Positions 55,276 to 63,926 of a DNA stretch of 64,000 nucleotides are shown piece by piece (position 1 is the first letter of the stretch; every line of letters starts with the position of its first letter). The DNA comes from DTU024 sp964518875. GTDB taxonomy: Bacteria > Bacillota > Clostridia > Christensenellales > Aristaeellaceae. The DNA is taken from the NCBI GenBank assembly GCA_964518875.1, contig CAZFHI010000002.1, forward strand, positions 62,001 to 126,000. Reading direction: 5' to 3'. The notes beneath the pieces are model-generated. The model was not told the origin of the DNA, ran no database searches, and was given only the letters and a program-made list of their open reading frames with translations. Made by a program: the position numbers and the translations under genes.

Positions 55276-56256
55276 TTAAATTCCCTCTTTTGTATCAATG
55301 GCTATTATGCCGCCTGTCAATTTATCGCCGCTTTTAGGGCCGGGTAAGTAAAAAGTAACGAAATCATCCCCAAGCATAAACCCTCTCTGGTCAAGCCATA
55401 TATCCATATCGCCCTCAAGCTCATTAATCGGCTCGCCGTTAAGCAAAGGCATATGCACGCCATCCCATGTGTATTGGTATAAATATTTATCTTTATTTTC
55501 TACTCCGGAAATATAAAGCATACGATCGTTTTTCCTGTCATAGCATATTGAGGACGGTAAAAAAAAGCTTGCCATAAGCTTTGAATTCATCGTGCTCCAG
55601 TCCAGCATGTATATGTTGAGTACCGATTCGTCATTATCGTTGCAATAGGGTTCCCAGTAAAGGCTGTTATTTGCATCGTAATTTGCAAACCCGTATAAGT
55701 TTCCGCTTATTTTTTTAGTTTTAAATTCTTTTGTTGATAAATCTAAGCGGCACAGATTCCGCATATCTTCATTTTGATTTTCATAGCCTAAAATATATGT
55801 AAATACGCCGTTTTCCATTTCTCCTTCTAAATCCAAACAGTAAGAAGGGTTTTTATCATCAAAAAAGCTTTCGGGCGCAATGCATATCGGCTCTGCTCCT
55901 CCTTTAGTTTTATAGTTGGTAACAGGTGTCATTTTTGTATCAAGGTAAGCGTATTCATAGGGCACGTTGTCTATTAATATAATTTCATTGTCCAAATTGC
56001 TCAAAATTACATCTTCGCTCATAAGGAGTTTATTTGCTGATTTAGGATCATAGCAGAGCAGCCTTGCGCTGCTGTTATCTATTGAACGAAAATCCGTAAA
56101 ATACAATCTGTTATTTTCCGTATAGAAAAAACCAATTACAACACCCGGCAGATCCTGCATTAGTATCAAATTATCGGAGCCAAATGCTGCTGCAGCAATA
56201 TTAAGAAAGCAAAGAACAGTTAAAAGCAAGGTAGTTATTTTTTTCATAGCATTCAT
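55276..56256 (-). CDS. Exported beta-propeller-like protein (paralogue)
   Basis: 326 residues with a signal peptide (about 1-25). The mature part has blade-like repeats such as RLYFTDFRSIDNSSARLLCYD, YILGYENQNEDMRNLCRLD and RMLYISGVENKDKYLYQYTWDG. It is the counterpart of the 304-residue protein and lies directly ahead of the propeller-SBP fusion, so the pair was duplicated as a unit. ATG behind AAGGATG-like sequence. Confidence 0.7.
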   Translation of the reverse strand: MNAMKKITTLLLTVLCFLNIAAAAFGSDNLILMQDLPGVVIGFFYTENNRLYFTDFRSIDNSSARLLCYDPKSANKLLMSEDVILSNLDNEIILIDNVPYEYAYLDTKMTPVTNYKTKGGAEPICIAPESFFDDKNPSYCLDLEGEMENGVFTYILGYENQNEDMRNLCRLDLSTKEFKTKKISGNLYGFANYDANNSLYWEPYCNDNDESVLNIYMLDWSTMNSKLMASFFLPSSICYDRKNDRMLYISGVENKDKYLYQYTWDGVHMPLLNGEPINELEGDMDIWLDQRGFMLGDDFVTFYLPGPKSGDKLTGGIIAIDTKEGI

Positions 56257-56301
56257 CCTTTTTTCATTTGCCGAGGGCGGTTCCCGCCCTCGGCTGATAC
56301 A

Positions 56302-56703
56302 TTACGGTAAAAAATATCCTCTTGCGCTAAAATTAGAATTATAATCGTCATCTCCACGCATACGCCATACTATTTCTGTCCCGACAGGAGCATAATTAGT
56401 ATAATTTTTGGCATCTCTTAATCCATACGTATTTTTATTATATGTATAAAGCCCGCTGCCCCAATTGTAATTTCCGGCAGTAAAAACACGGCCTACTCCA
56501 TGGTTTTTGATTGTGTCTTTATATAAGCACACGCGCCAGGTTGTACCTACGGCTCTTGTTTTGTCAGTTGATCGCCATCCTTTTACATGGTCTGAAGTCA
56601 ACTCTTCAAAGGTAAATTCAACAAGACCATCAGCAAACGCAGCTCCAATAAATAATGTTAACATAAGCGTAATCGAAACAAATATTGCAGTTTTCTTTTT
56701 CAT
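56302..56703 (-). CDS. Small exported protein of unknown function
   Basis: 133 residues with a signal peptide (about 1-24, FIGAAFADG end). The mature part is rich in Tyr, Asn and Gly (NYNWGSGLYTYNKNTYGLRD), which suggests an exposed beta-rich fold. AAAGGAG lies 9 bases before the ATG. I do not recognise a family. It is in the exported cluster behind the ECF sigma pair. Confidence 0.7.
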   Translation of the reverse strand: MKKKTAIFVSITLMLTLFIGAAFADGLVEFTFEELTSDHVKGWRSTDKTRAVGTTWRVCLYKDTIKNHGVGRVFTAGNYNWGSGLYTYNKNTYGLRDAKNYTNYAPVGTEIVWRMRGDDDYNSNFSARGYFLP

Positions 56704-57004
56704 AAAATTTTCTCCTTTTATTTTTTAATTCAAATCTATTTTTAATTTTCTGGCCATTAAGTTTTTAATTGGAAATAGATTAAAGAACAAGTAACACAAA
56801 CACCTCCCATTTAAATACGCCGGTCGGTTAGCAAATGTTGTTCATTTAAATTGTACGGCGGACTCACATCCTTAGTCAAACAGATTATAAAAACCCGATA
56901 AAATTTTAAGTTTCAGGCTCTCTAACATATAAGACGTTTAAAGCAGCAAAATTACAACATCTATTTTTTATTTTTTTGGCATCGCATAGAAAAAAGCGGC
57001 AGAG
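56704..57004. other. Intergenic leader region in the exported cluster
   Basis: A 301-base AT-rich gap between two exported-protein genes on the same strand. It could hold a promoter for the cluster beginning at 56703. Only very short frames follow the GGGAGGTG near 56800. I see no clear hairpin. Confidence 0.4.
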
Positions 57005-57412
57005 TTAATAAGCGACATAGTTGCTTACCACTTTGCCGGTTTCCAACACTTCACCGTTTAGAGATTTTACAGTTGCATAAACTACCGCTCTGTACGTATA
57101 TCCGCTTTCAACATCTTTAGAACCTGAAACTAAAGCAAAGCCACTATTTTTTGTAGAATCCGTCCAGCTTGTAACCGTTTTCCATGTACCTGAAACATTC
57201 CTTTGAAGTTTTAATGTAATTGAGCAAATTGTGTCGCTTTTTTTTGAAAAAACCACGCCACTGTATTTTGCAGAGCCGTTTGAAATGCTAAAACTTACAT
57301 TTATCTTACTTATATGTGTATAATGTAAAATAGGTTTTTCAGTTTTAGCATATGGGAAAGAAGCCAAGAGTAATACTAACAGTAAAATGGATAACAGTTT
57401 TTTTGTTTTCAT
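57005..57412 (-). CDS. Small exported immunoglobulin-like protein
   Basis: About 135 residues from ATG 57412, 8 bases behind AGGAGGT; a start 24 bases upstream has no such site. The signal peptide covers about 1-20. The mature part has strands of the type ITLKLQRNVSGTWKTVTSW and SGYTYRAVVYATV, as in Ig-like secreted domains. Function unknown. It is the first gene after the anti-sigma gene. Confidence 0.72.
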   Translation of the reverse strand: MKTKKLLSILLLVLLLASFPYAKTEKPILHYTHISKINVSFSISNGSAKYSGVVFSKKSDTICSITLKLQRNVSGTWKTVTSWTDSTKNSGFALVSGSKDVESGYTYRAVVYATVKSLNGEVLETGKVVSNYVAY

Positions 57413-57498
57413 AATAAAACACCTCCTAATTTTCATATTTTTGTTCCTTCAACAGAGTAAACGATTAAGAGGTGCAAAATACAACAAGTTTTAAAAAA

Positions 57499-58233
57499 TT
57501 ATTTTATTCTTTGTACACTTTTAGCTATTCGCATTGTTTCTTCCGCGCTTCCATTAAAATCAACAATAAAATATCTGTCAAATTCTGACCATGTAATAGT
57601 ACACAGCCCATCCTTTTCTATTACCAACGCAGGGTTGTCATGTATTGTTGAATTAGTTACTTTGGCATTTTCAGAATCCACGTTTGTTACAGAATCGTTT
57701 GGAAATTCAAAAAAATTAAATTTTTCTCCCTTATTATTTACATATAAAATAAAGTTAAATTCCAGCGGAGACATTTGTTTAATTTCAAACCCTTCCGGGA
57801 TGTAAGACGGGAAGTAATCGCCCCCCCAGCCGTTTGGCACAGACATATTTTCTTTAGAAAGGCTTATCTGCGTATATTCATCTGTAGTTTTAGCCATCAT
57901 TTTATACATGTTCACCCTGAAATTTTCAGAAACCGCAAACGCGGTGCCTAAACCGAGCGTTATTACAGTTATTATAACGCAAAAGCTTAAAGCCGCCTTT
58001 TTTAATGCGCGCGGAGCCGACATTCTTTCAGGGCGTTTATACCCTCTGTTAAGGCGCTGCATAAATTCGGCCTTATTTTTTTGCATGCTTTTTAATATTA
58101 TTGCATCATCTTCGCATGGCTCGCTGAACTTTTTTATATCATCCTGCCGCAAGCTTTCAAGCGCCAGCCTTAATTTTGCAGTCTCATACTCTTTTAAAAG
58201 CTTATCATGCGGCAGTATTTTAATGTTGTTCAT
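57499..58233 (-). CDS. Membrane-bound anti-sigma-factor-like protein (DUF4367-like)
   Basis: 244 residues: a cytoplasmic N-terminal part (about 1-85), one membrane helix near 87-107 (AALSFCVIITVITLGLGTAFAV), then an extracytoplasmic domain with the DUF4367-like GGDYFPSYIPEGFEIKQM segment and TITWSEFDRYFIVDF. It overlaps the sigma factor gene by 14 bases. By position it should hold the sigma factor at the membrane and release it on an outside signal. The ligand is unknown. Confidence 0.8.
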   Translation of the reverse strand: MNNIKILPHDKLLKEYETAKLRLALESLRQDDIKKFSEPCEDDAIILKSMQKNKAEFMQRLNRGYKRPERMSAPRALKKAALSFCVIITVITLGLGTAFAVSENFRVNMYKMMAKTTDEYTQISLSKENMSVPNGWGGDYFPSYIPEGFEIKQMSPLEFNFILYVNNKGEKFNFFEFPNDSVTNVDSENAKVTNSTIHDNPALVIEKDGLCTITWSEFDRYFIVDFNGSAEETMRIAKSVQRIK

Positions 58234-58768
58234 CCTTTTTTGTAAGCTCCTTTTTTAAAAGTTTGCGGGCGCGCGTAAGGTAGGACTGTACGCTGCTTTT
58301 TTTAACGCCCATAAGCTCCGCCATTTCTTTATCCGAAAGCCGCTCGTAATATTTCCACATAATAACGTTTTTTGCCCAATCTGGAAGGCTTATTATAATC
58401 TCCTTAAGCTCTTCCCCGCTTACGTTTTTTACAGCCTCTTCCTCTGTGTTTTTGTCTGAAACAATTTCGTAAGGCGGTTCCGGCAGCTGTGTAAAAGTGA
58501 TAATGTTATCCCTTCGCAGCTTGTCAATTGCGGTGTGCTCAACAGTAGAGACGATGTAGCTCGTCAAAATACAACAATCTTTTTGCCTTAATTCCGGAAC
58601 TTTTTTCATAAGCTTTTCCAAAGATACCATAACGGCGTCTTCCGCGTCCTGCCTGTTTGAAAGCTTGGAATAGGCAACCTTATACATAAGCATATAATAT
58701 TTTTCGTAAAGCTCTTCCATAAAAAGCTTATCTTCTTCGCTTAAAAATATTTTTAATTTTCTGAACAA
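58220..58768 (-). CDS. ECF-type RNA polymerase sigma factor
   Basis: 182 residues with sigma region 2 (LMYKVAYSKLSNRQDAEDAVMVSLEKLMKK) and region 4 (LPDWAKNVIMWKYYERLSDKEMAELMGVKKSSVQSYLTRARKLL). It overlaps the anti-sigma gene and heads the exported cluster on the minus strand. It probably directs transcription of at least some of the cluster, but I could not identify a promoter motif shared across it. Confidence 0.9.
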   Translation of the reverse strand: MFRKLKIFLSEEDKLFMEELYEKYYMLMYKVAYSKLSNRQDAEDAVMVSLEKLMKKVPELRQKDCCILTSYIVSTVEHTAIDKLRRDNIITFTQLPEPPYEIVSDKNTEEEAVKNVSGEELKEIIISLPDWAKNVIMWKYYERLSDKEMAELMGVKKSSVQSYLTRARKLLKKELTKKDEQH

Positions 58769-58794
58769 GTTTACTCCTTTCGGTTCGCTTATTT

Positions 58795-58873
58795 TTAAAA
58801 AAGCAGACGCCTGGCATAAGCCAAGCGCCTAAAACTGTTAACAGCTTAAAACACCTGGCAAAAGCCAAGCGCC
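58795..58873 (-). terminator. Two tandem hairpins between the peptidoglycan-binding lipoprotein and the sigma factor
   Basis: Two 8-bp stems with a G-U pair (minus strand CGCTTGGC / GCCAGGCG and CGCTTGGC / GCCAGGTG) lie 44 bases apart, at about 58810-58827 and 58854-58871. The promoter-distal one runs into TTTTTT on the minus strand. They end the lipoprotein transcript before the sigma operon. Near-identical duplication is unusual. Confidence 0.6.
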
Positions 58874-58878
58874 TTTTT

Positions 58879-60339
58879 TTACGAACCTATGGGGAAATTG
58901 CCTTCAAACAGCACCCTTTGGGTTGCGGGGCCTGCAACGCCGTCCTGCGAAAGGCCCTTATCCTGCTGGAACCTGGTAACTGCCTCCGTGGTGGCTTCGC
59001 CATACTTGCCGTCTACGTTGCGCAGGTATCCCTGCTGCCTTAACGCGTTTTGCAAATTGCGCACAAGCGTGCCGCTGTTGCCTTCCCTTAGCGTTACGTA
59101 CTGGCCGTTTGGGGCAGGCGTTACGTTTATATATTCCCTTACCGCTGTGGGCTTTGGTATAGGCGTAACATTTGCGGCGCCGTTGTTTGAAGAGCTTCCG
59201 CTTGAAGCTTTCTTGGCGTTGCTTGAGTACAGCTTGTTAAGAGTATCTGCGCCTGCGACGCCGTCCACGCGCAGACCGTTCTGGCGCTGGAAAGCCTTTA
59301 CCGCTTCCTCGGTTCCGGAGCCAAAATCCCCATCGCTGCTGCCGGAGTAATAGCGCAGGTCGCGCAGCCTGGACTGCATATTCCTGACGGCCTGGGAATT
59401 CTCCATGCCTTTTTTAAGCGATACGCCTACAACGCCGCGGGACGTAGACGTGCGCCGCGCGTTGCTTGAGTACAGCGCCTTAAGCGTGAGAGGGCCCGCT
59501 ATTCCGTCTGAATAGGAAACGTTGCGCTTCTGAAAAGCGTATACCGCCTGCTCCGTAGCGGCGTCAAAGCGGCCCGAGGCCTTGCCTTCAAGATAACCAA
59601 GCTCTATAAGCCTATCTTGCATTTTGCTTACTTCCCGCCCGCTGCTGCCAAGCTGCAGGTACAGGTTTTCATTTATTTTTGGCGTAGGCGTGGCCTTTGG
59701 CGTTGGCTTTGGCGTAGCGGGGGCACGCTTTGCAGAAGACGACTGTATACGCGACAAGGTGGCGCGGCCCGCTATTCCGTCCGCCGTAAGGTTGTTGCGG
59801 CGCTGGAAGGCCTTTAACGCGTCCTCTGTTTCCTTGCCGAAATCGCCGTCGGCGCTGCCCTTTAAATAGCCTAATTTTTTAAGCTTTTGCTGCAGGCTTT
59901 TAACGTCGCCGCCCTTGCTGCCGCGTTTTATTACATACACGGTTGACGTAGGCTTCGGATTAGGCGTAGCTGTTTTCACAGTCAAAGCTATTGTCGCCGT
60001 AGTGCTTATGCCGGGCAAGCCGGAAGATGCGGTGGGCGTTACGAACACGCCCGGAACGGCGGTGCTGTCCCACGGGAGCACCTGTACGCCGCCCTGCTGC
60101 GCCTGAGACGACGGCGAAGGCAGCTGCACGGGTTCTATTGTGTTTATAACAGGCTCCGGCGTCTGCGTGATCTCCGGAGACATAAGCACAGGGAACGGCA
60201 AACTGCTGCTATCAGCCGCGGCGCCGCCGGTATTGCCGCTGTCCGGCGCGGGGTTGGATTCGCAGCCTGCAAGCAGCAACGCTGTAATAACAAGAACCAT
60301 TAAGGCAGCAAGCCTTTTCTTTAAGCCGGATAGTTTCAT
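58879..60339 (-). CDS. Lipoprotein with four peptidoglycan-binding domains
   Basis: About 486 residues from ATG 60339, preceded by GAGGGAAG. The signal peptide ends in a true lipobox (LLLAGC), the only clear one in the window. A Pro/Thr/Ser-rich linker (about 25-145) leads to four PG_binding_1 repeats, each with a GSKGGDVKSLQQKLKKLGYL type start, GYL or YY then DGDFGKETEDALKAFQR and DGIAGRATL. It should be tethered to the membrane and hold peptidoglycan. No catalytic domain is present, so it is probably structural or recruits partners. Confidence 0.92.
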   Translation of the reverse strand: MKLSGLKKRLAALMVLVITALLLAGCESNPAPDSGNTGGAAADSSSLPFPVLMSPEITQTPEPVINTIEPVQLPSPSSQAQQGGVQVLPWDSTAVPGVFVTPTASSGLPGISTTATIALTVKTATPNPKPTSTVYVIKRGSKGGDVKSLQQKLKKLGYLKGSADGDFGKETEDALKAFQRRNNLTADGIAGRATLSRIQSSSAKRAPATPKPTPKATPTPKINENLYLQLGSSGREVSKMQDRLIELGYLEGKASGRFDAATEQAVYAFQKRNVSYSDGIAGPLTLKALYSSNARRTSTSRGVVGVSLKKGMENSQAVRNMQSRLRDLRYYSGSSDGDFGSGTEEAVKAFQRQNGLRVDGVAGADTLNKLYSSNAKKASSGSSSNNGAANVTPIPKPTAVREYINVTPAPNGQYVTLREGNSGTLVRNLQNALRQQGYLRNVDGKYGEATTEAVTRFQQDKGLSQDGVAGPATQRVLFEGNFPIGS

Positions 60340-60399
60340 AGACTTCCCTCTTTTCAATGTTTATAACTATTTAACGAATTTGAAGCGATATTCCTTGCA

Positions 60400-60993
60400 T
60401 CACTCAAAATCTATATCGTTTTTATAATGTATGCCTGTTATGCCTAATTGCCGCGCGGCATTTACATTTTCTAAGACATCGTCTATAAACACCGCGTCTT
60501 CTACAGGTATATTGTTTTGTTTAATGAGCAGTTCATAAAAAGCCTTCTCCGGCTTTAACATATGGTGGTAGCATGATACGCAGAGGCCGTCAAAAAGCTT
60601 AAAAAACGGGTATTCGGCGTACACGCGCCTAAAGGCGTTATCGTGATAGTTGGACAGTATATAAAGCCTTTTGCCGCAGCTTTTAAGACGGCTCACAGCT
60701 TTTACGGCGGGCAGCTCTTCCTGCGCTTTAGTAAAGTTGTTTAAAAAGTACAGAACGTTTTGTTCCTCGCCTGCCATGGCCCTGTTACGGCACACGACCG
60801 CCGCCGCTTCTTCGCAGGTAATTATTCCGCGGTCCAGATCCTGCCATACGGGAGCTTTAACAAGGTATTCCAGAAAGGTCTGCTGCATGCCCTGCGGCGC
60901 GAAGGCGTTAACGGCTTTATCCGGGTCAAAGCTAAGCAGCACATTGCCTATGTCAAATATAATATGCCCTTTGTTAAGCAATCTTGTATCCAT
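60400..60993 (-). CDS. HAD-superfamily hydrolase, IA subfamily
   Basis: A 197-residue HAD hydrolase. Motif I is FDIGNVLLSFDP (with Asn-Val in place of Asp-Gly, as in the haloacid dehalogenase-like IA subfamily), motif II is LYILSNYHD, motif III the Lys of MLKPEKAFYE, and motif IV VFIDDVLENV. ATG is behind AGGAGGAG. It is divergent from the DUF4956 gene. Substrate unknown. Confidence 0.88.
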   Translation of the reverse strand: MDTRLLNKGHIIFDIGNVLLSFDPDKAVNAFAPQGMQQTFLEYLVKAPVWQDLDRGIITCEEAAAVVCRNRAMAGEEQNVLYFLNNFTKAQEELPAVKAVSRLKSCGKRLYILSNYHDNAFRRVYAEYPFFKLFDGLCVSCYHHMLKPEKAFYELLIKQNNIPVEDAVFIDDVLENVNAARQLGITGIHYKNDIDFE

Positions 60994-61080
60994 AGCTCCT
61001 CCTACGGTAAAAGAATAGCATAATCCATCTAAATATTCAATGTTTTATGCTTATATTGTTTCAAAATTATTACGCAACGC

Positions 61081-61108
61081 TGGACAAAATACCGCTTTGC
61101 TGTATAAT
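61081..61108 (+). promoter_or_regulatory. Candidate promoter for the DUF4956-VTC operon
   Basis: TGGACA at 61081 and TATAAT at 61103 with a 16-base spacer, about 32 bases before the start codon, which has TTGGAGG upstream. Confidence 0.55.
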
Positions 61109-61139
61109 ATTATAGAATTGATTTTTGGAGGAATGAAGC

Positions 61140-61844
61140 ATGACATCAGCTCTGGCAGAAGCACAGAACGCATTAAGCAAGCAGGATATAGTATCCAACG
61201 ATTTCTGGTCGTCCCAGTTCGCGCAGTTTACGCCCAAGGACATAGTGCTTGTACTGCTGTTTTCATTGATTGCAAGTATTGTTATTTCCCTTGTATATAA
61301 AAAAACATACAGAGGAGTGCTGTATAACCCGTCGTTCGGCGTTACGCTGGTGCTGCTGACGATGATTACTTCTTCAGTTGTTATGGCGATAGGCTCCAAC
61401 GTGGCTCTGAGCATGGGCATGGTCGGCGCACTTTCAATAGTGCGTTTCCGCACCGCAGTAAAGGACCCGATAGACACAGCCTATATGTTCTGGGCGATAA
61501 CCATGGGCATATTGATAGGCACGCGCTACTACCTGCCCGCAATGGTCGTAGTGCTTGGCATAAGCCTTGTTATGCTTATCATTTCCTTTGTTCGCCTTAA
61601 GAAAAACGAAAGCTTCCTGCTTGTGCTGCACTACGATCCCGCTTACGAGCAGGAAATAGACGCGGAGCTTATGCGCTCCGTAAAGAACTTCCGCGTGCGC
61701 TCCAAGACCGTTACGCGCGCGGGCGCTGAAATGACGGTTGAGCTGCAGCTGCCTGGCAGAAGCGACATAGTGGGACATATGCTTGACCTTAACGGCGTGC
61801 ACGACGCGACGCTCGTTTCCTGCCAGAGCGAAGCCTCCTTCTGA
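61140..61844 (+). CDS. DUF4956 membrane protein
   Basis: A 234-residue protein with four membrane segments in the middle (TLVLLTMITSSVVMAIGSNV region) and the family motif MVGALSIVRFRTAVKDPIDTAYMFW. The cytoplasmic C-terminal domain has a ferredoxin-like pattern. DUF4956 proteins are commonly encoded with VTC polyphosphate polymerases, as here; they may form or regulate the channel for polyphosphate. Direct evidence for the role is lacking. Its stop is 1 base before the VTC start. Confidence 0.9.
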   Translation: MTSALAEAQNALSKQDIVSNDFWSSQFAQFTPKDIVLVLLFSLIASIVISLVYKKTYRGVLYNPSFGVTLVLLTMITSSVVMAIGSNVALSMGMVGALSIVRFRTAVKDPIDTAYMFWAITMGILIGTRYYLPAMVVVLGISLVMLIISFVRLKKNESFLLVLHYDPAYEQEIDAELMRSVKNFRVRSKTVTRAGAEMTVELQLPGRSDIVGHMLDLNGVHDATLVSCQSEASF

Positions 61845-61845
61845 T

Positions 61846-62553
61846 ATGACGGAACCCCTGCATTTAAGGCACGAGCTTAAATATTACATTTCAAACTCTC
61901 AGTACGAAGTATTAAAGCGCATGCTTTCGGCTACCCTTAAGCCGGACCCGCACGCAGACGAAAACAACGAGTACCACATACGCTCCCTTTACTTCGATAC
62001 TGTATTTGACGACGCCTTAAACGAAAAAATAGCCGGAGCAAGCTACCGCGACAAGTACCGCATAAGGATATACAATTTATCCGACGCTGTAATAAACATG
62101 GAATGCAAAAGCAAGTGCAACACGCTTATTTCCAAGCGCTCAACGCGCATATCCCGCCTTGTGAGCGAGCAGATTATAGCGGAAGACCCGAGCGGGCTTG
62201 AAAACACGTCTTCAGGCCTTCTTGGCGATGTTTTCAGAGAGATGCGCATAAACCTGCTGCACCCCGTCGTAATAGTGGACTATGTGCGCGAAGCGTACCT
62301 GCATCCCGCGGAAGACATACGCATTACGTTTGACAAGCAGCTTCGCACAGGGCTTAACTCTATAGATTTATATAATAAAGAGCTGCCCACGCTGCCGGTT
62401 TTCCCGCATGAAGTTATTATAATGGAAGTTAAGTTCAACAAAACGCTGCCTCCATACATATCTAAAATGCTGTCTTTAGCCGCCGGCTGGTCGACAAGGA
62501 GCGCCATATCCAAATACACCTTCTGCCGCCAGTACGAGGGCAAGAACTTCTGA
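61846..62553 (+). CDS. VTC-domain polyphosphate polymerase
   Basis: About 235 residues from ATG 61846, 1 base after the DUF4956 stop, starting MTEPLHLRHELKYYIS; an in-frame start 63 bases upstream lies inside that gene and is rejected. The VTC tunnel residues are visible as LRHELKYYI, SLYFDTVFDDALNEK, YRDKYRIRIYN, MECKSKCN, RITFDKQLRTG and MEVKFNK. Such enzymes make inorganic polyphosphate from ATP on the cytoplasmic face. The C terminus has LAAGWSTRSAISKY. Its stop overlaps the next start (TGATG). Confidence 0.92.
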   Translation: MTEPLHLRHELKYYISNSQYEVLKRMLSATLKPDPHADENNEYHIRSLYFDTVFDDALNEKIAGASYRDKYRIRIYNLSDAVINMECKSKCNTLISKRSTRISRLVSEQIIAEDPSGLENTSSGLLGDVFREMRINLLHPVVIVDYVREAYLHPAEDIRITFDKQLRTGLNSIDLYNKELPTLPVFPHEVIIMEVKFNKTLPPYISKMLSLAAGWSTRSAISKYTFCRQYEGKNF

Positions 62554-63926
62554 TGCTGTATAAAAACGAAGAATACAAGGTAAATATAGACGCGCTAAGC
62601 CACGACTTTTCAGGCATTGCGAGGATAGACGGGCAGGTTGTGTTCGTTCCTTTCGCGCTTCCAGATGAAAAATGCCTTATTAAAATAGTTAAAACGCGCA
62701 AAAATATGGCGTTTGGCAAGCTGCTTAAAATTATCGCTCCATCAAGCGACAGAGCGGAGCCTTTTTGCCCGCTTTTCTATAAATGCGGCGGCTGCAGCTG
62801 CCAGCATATGAGCTATGAAGCGGGCATTGCGCATAAAAAGCGCATAGTGCAGGACGCCCTTGCTAAAATTGCGGGATGCGATATTCCTGTTGCAGATACA
62901 ATTGCGGCATTAAACCCTTTACATTACCGCAATAAAACTTCAATGCCCGTAGGAACAGAAGGCGCAAAGCCCGTCGCGGGTTTTTTTTATCCGCGCAGCC
63001 ACCGCATTGTGCCGACAAACTACTGCCCTATCGCCAAAGAAGAATCCAACAAAATAAGCGCCGCAGTTTTAAAATGGATGGAAAAATACGGCATACCGCC
63101 GTATAACGAAGAATCCCACACGGGGCTTATTCGCCACATAGTAAGCCGCGTAAACAGCGCAGGCGAATGTATGTGCATAATAGTATCAAGAAGCGGCAAA
63201 ATACCGCATATTAACGAACTTATAAAGCTGCTAAAAAGCGAACTTCCAAATACAGTTTCTTTAGTTGTAAATGTGCAGGGGGAGCGCGGCAACCGCATTT
63301 TGGGCGACAGCTGCCGCGTTGTATACGGCGAAAGCCATATTAAAGAAAAACTGTGCGGTCTTGAATTTTTTATTTCCCCGCTCTCGTTTTTCCAAATAAA
63401 TACACAGCAAACGGAAAAGCTTTACAGCGCCGCATTAAATATGGCGGGCGATTTATCCGATAAGCAAGTTCTTGACCTTTACTGCGGCAGCGGCACGATA
63501 TCCCTTACCGCCGCAAAACATGCAAAACACGTAAGAGGCATAGAAATAGTGCCCGAAGCAATACGCTTTGCGCGCATAAATCAAGAGCATAACAAAATAG
63601 CAAACGCCGAATTTTTCGAAGGCGCCGTCGAAAAGATTTTGCCATCATGGGTTGAAAAAGACTACAAAGCCGACCTTGTAATACTTGATCCTCCAAGAAA
63701 GGGCGCCGACAAAGCGGCTCTTTCCGCCATAGCTAAGTCCGGCGCAAAAAAGATAGTATATATAAGCTGCTACCCCGCAACGCAGGCGAGGGACATAAAA
63801 ATACTTCAGGAAAACGGCTACACCCCCATTAAAGCCGTCCCTGTCGATATGTTTTGCTATACTGCGGGCGTAGAGTCGGTGGTGGCGATGGAAAAGTGTG
63901 ACTCCAGTAATAGTATTAAAGTCTAA
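62553..63926 (+). CDS. 23S rRNA (uracil-5-)-methyltransferase, RumA/RlmD-type TrmA family
   Basis: 457 residues. An N-terminal TRAM domain (about 1-55) is followed by an iron-sulfur cluster region with CPLFYKCGGCSCQHMSYEAG, the SAM motif DLYCGSGTISL, DPPRKGADKAAL and the catalytic VYISCYPATQARD with the nucleophilic Cys. This family methylates uracil-5 in 23S rRNA (positions 747 and/or 1939, E. coli numbering); which one cannot be told. The TGATG overlap with the VTC gene suggests translation coupling, so polyphosphate synthesis and rRNA methylation share a transcript. Confidence 0.93.
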   Translation: MLYKNEEYKVNIDALSHDFSGIARIDGQVVFVPFALPDEKCLIKIVKTRKNMAFGKLLKIIAPSSDRAEPFCPLFYKCGGCSCQHMSYEAGIAHKKRIVQDALAKIAGCDIPVADTIAALNPLHYRNKTSMPVGTEGAKPVAGFFYPRSHRIVPTNYCPIAKEESNKISAAVLKWMEKYGIPPYNEESHTGLIRHIVSRVNSAGECMCIIVSRSGKIPHINELIKLLKSELPNTVSLVVNVQGERGNRILGDSCRVVYGESHIKEKLCGLEFFISPLSFFQINTQQTEKLYSAALNMAGDLSDKQVLDLYCGSGTISLTAAKHAKHVRGIEIVPEAIRFARINQEHNKIANAEFFEGAVEKILPSWVEKDYKADLVILDPPRKGADKAALSAIAKSGAKKIVYISCYPATQARDIKILQENGYTPIKAVPVDMFCYTAGVESVVAMEKCDSSNSIKV

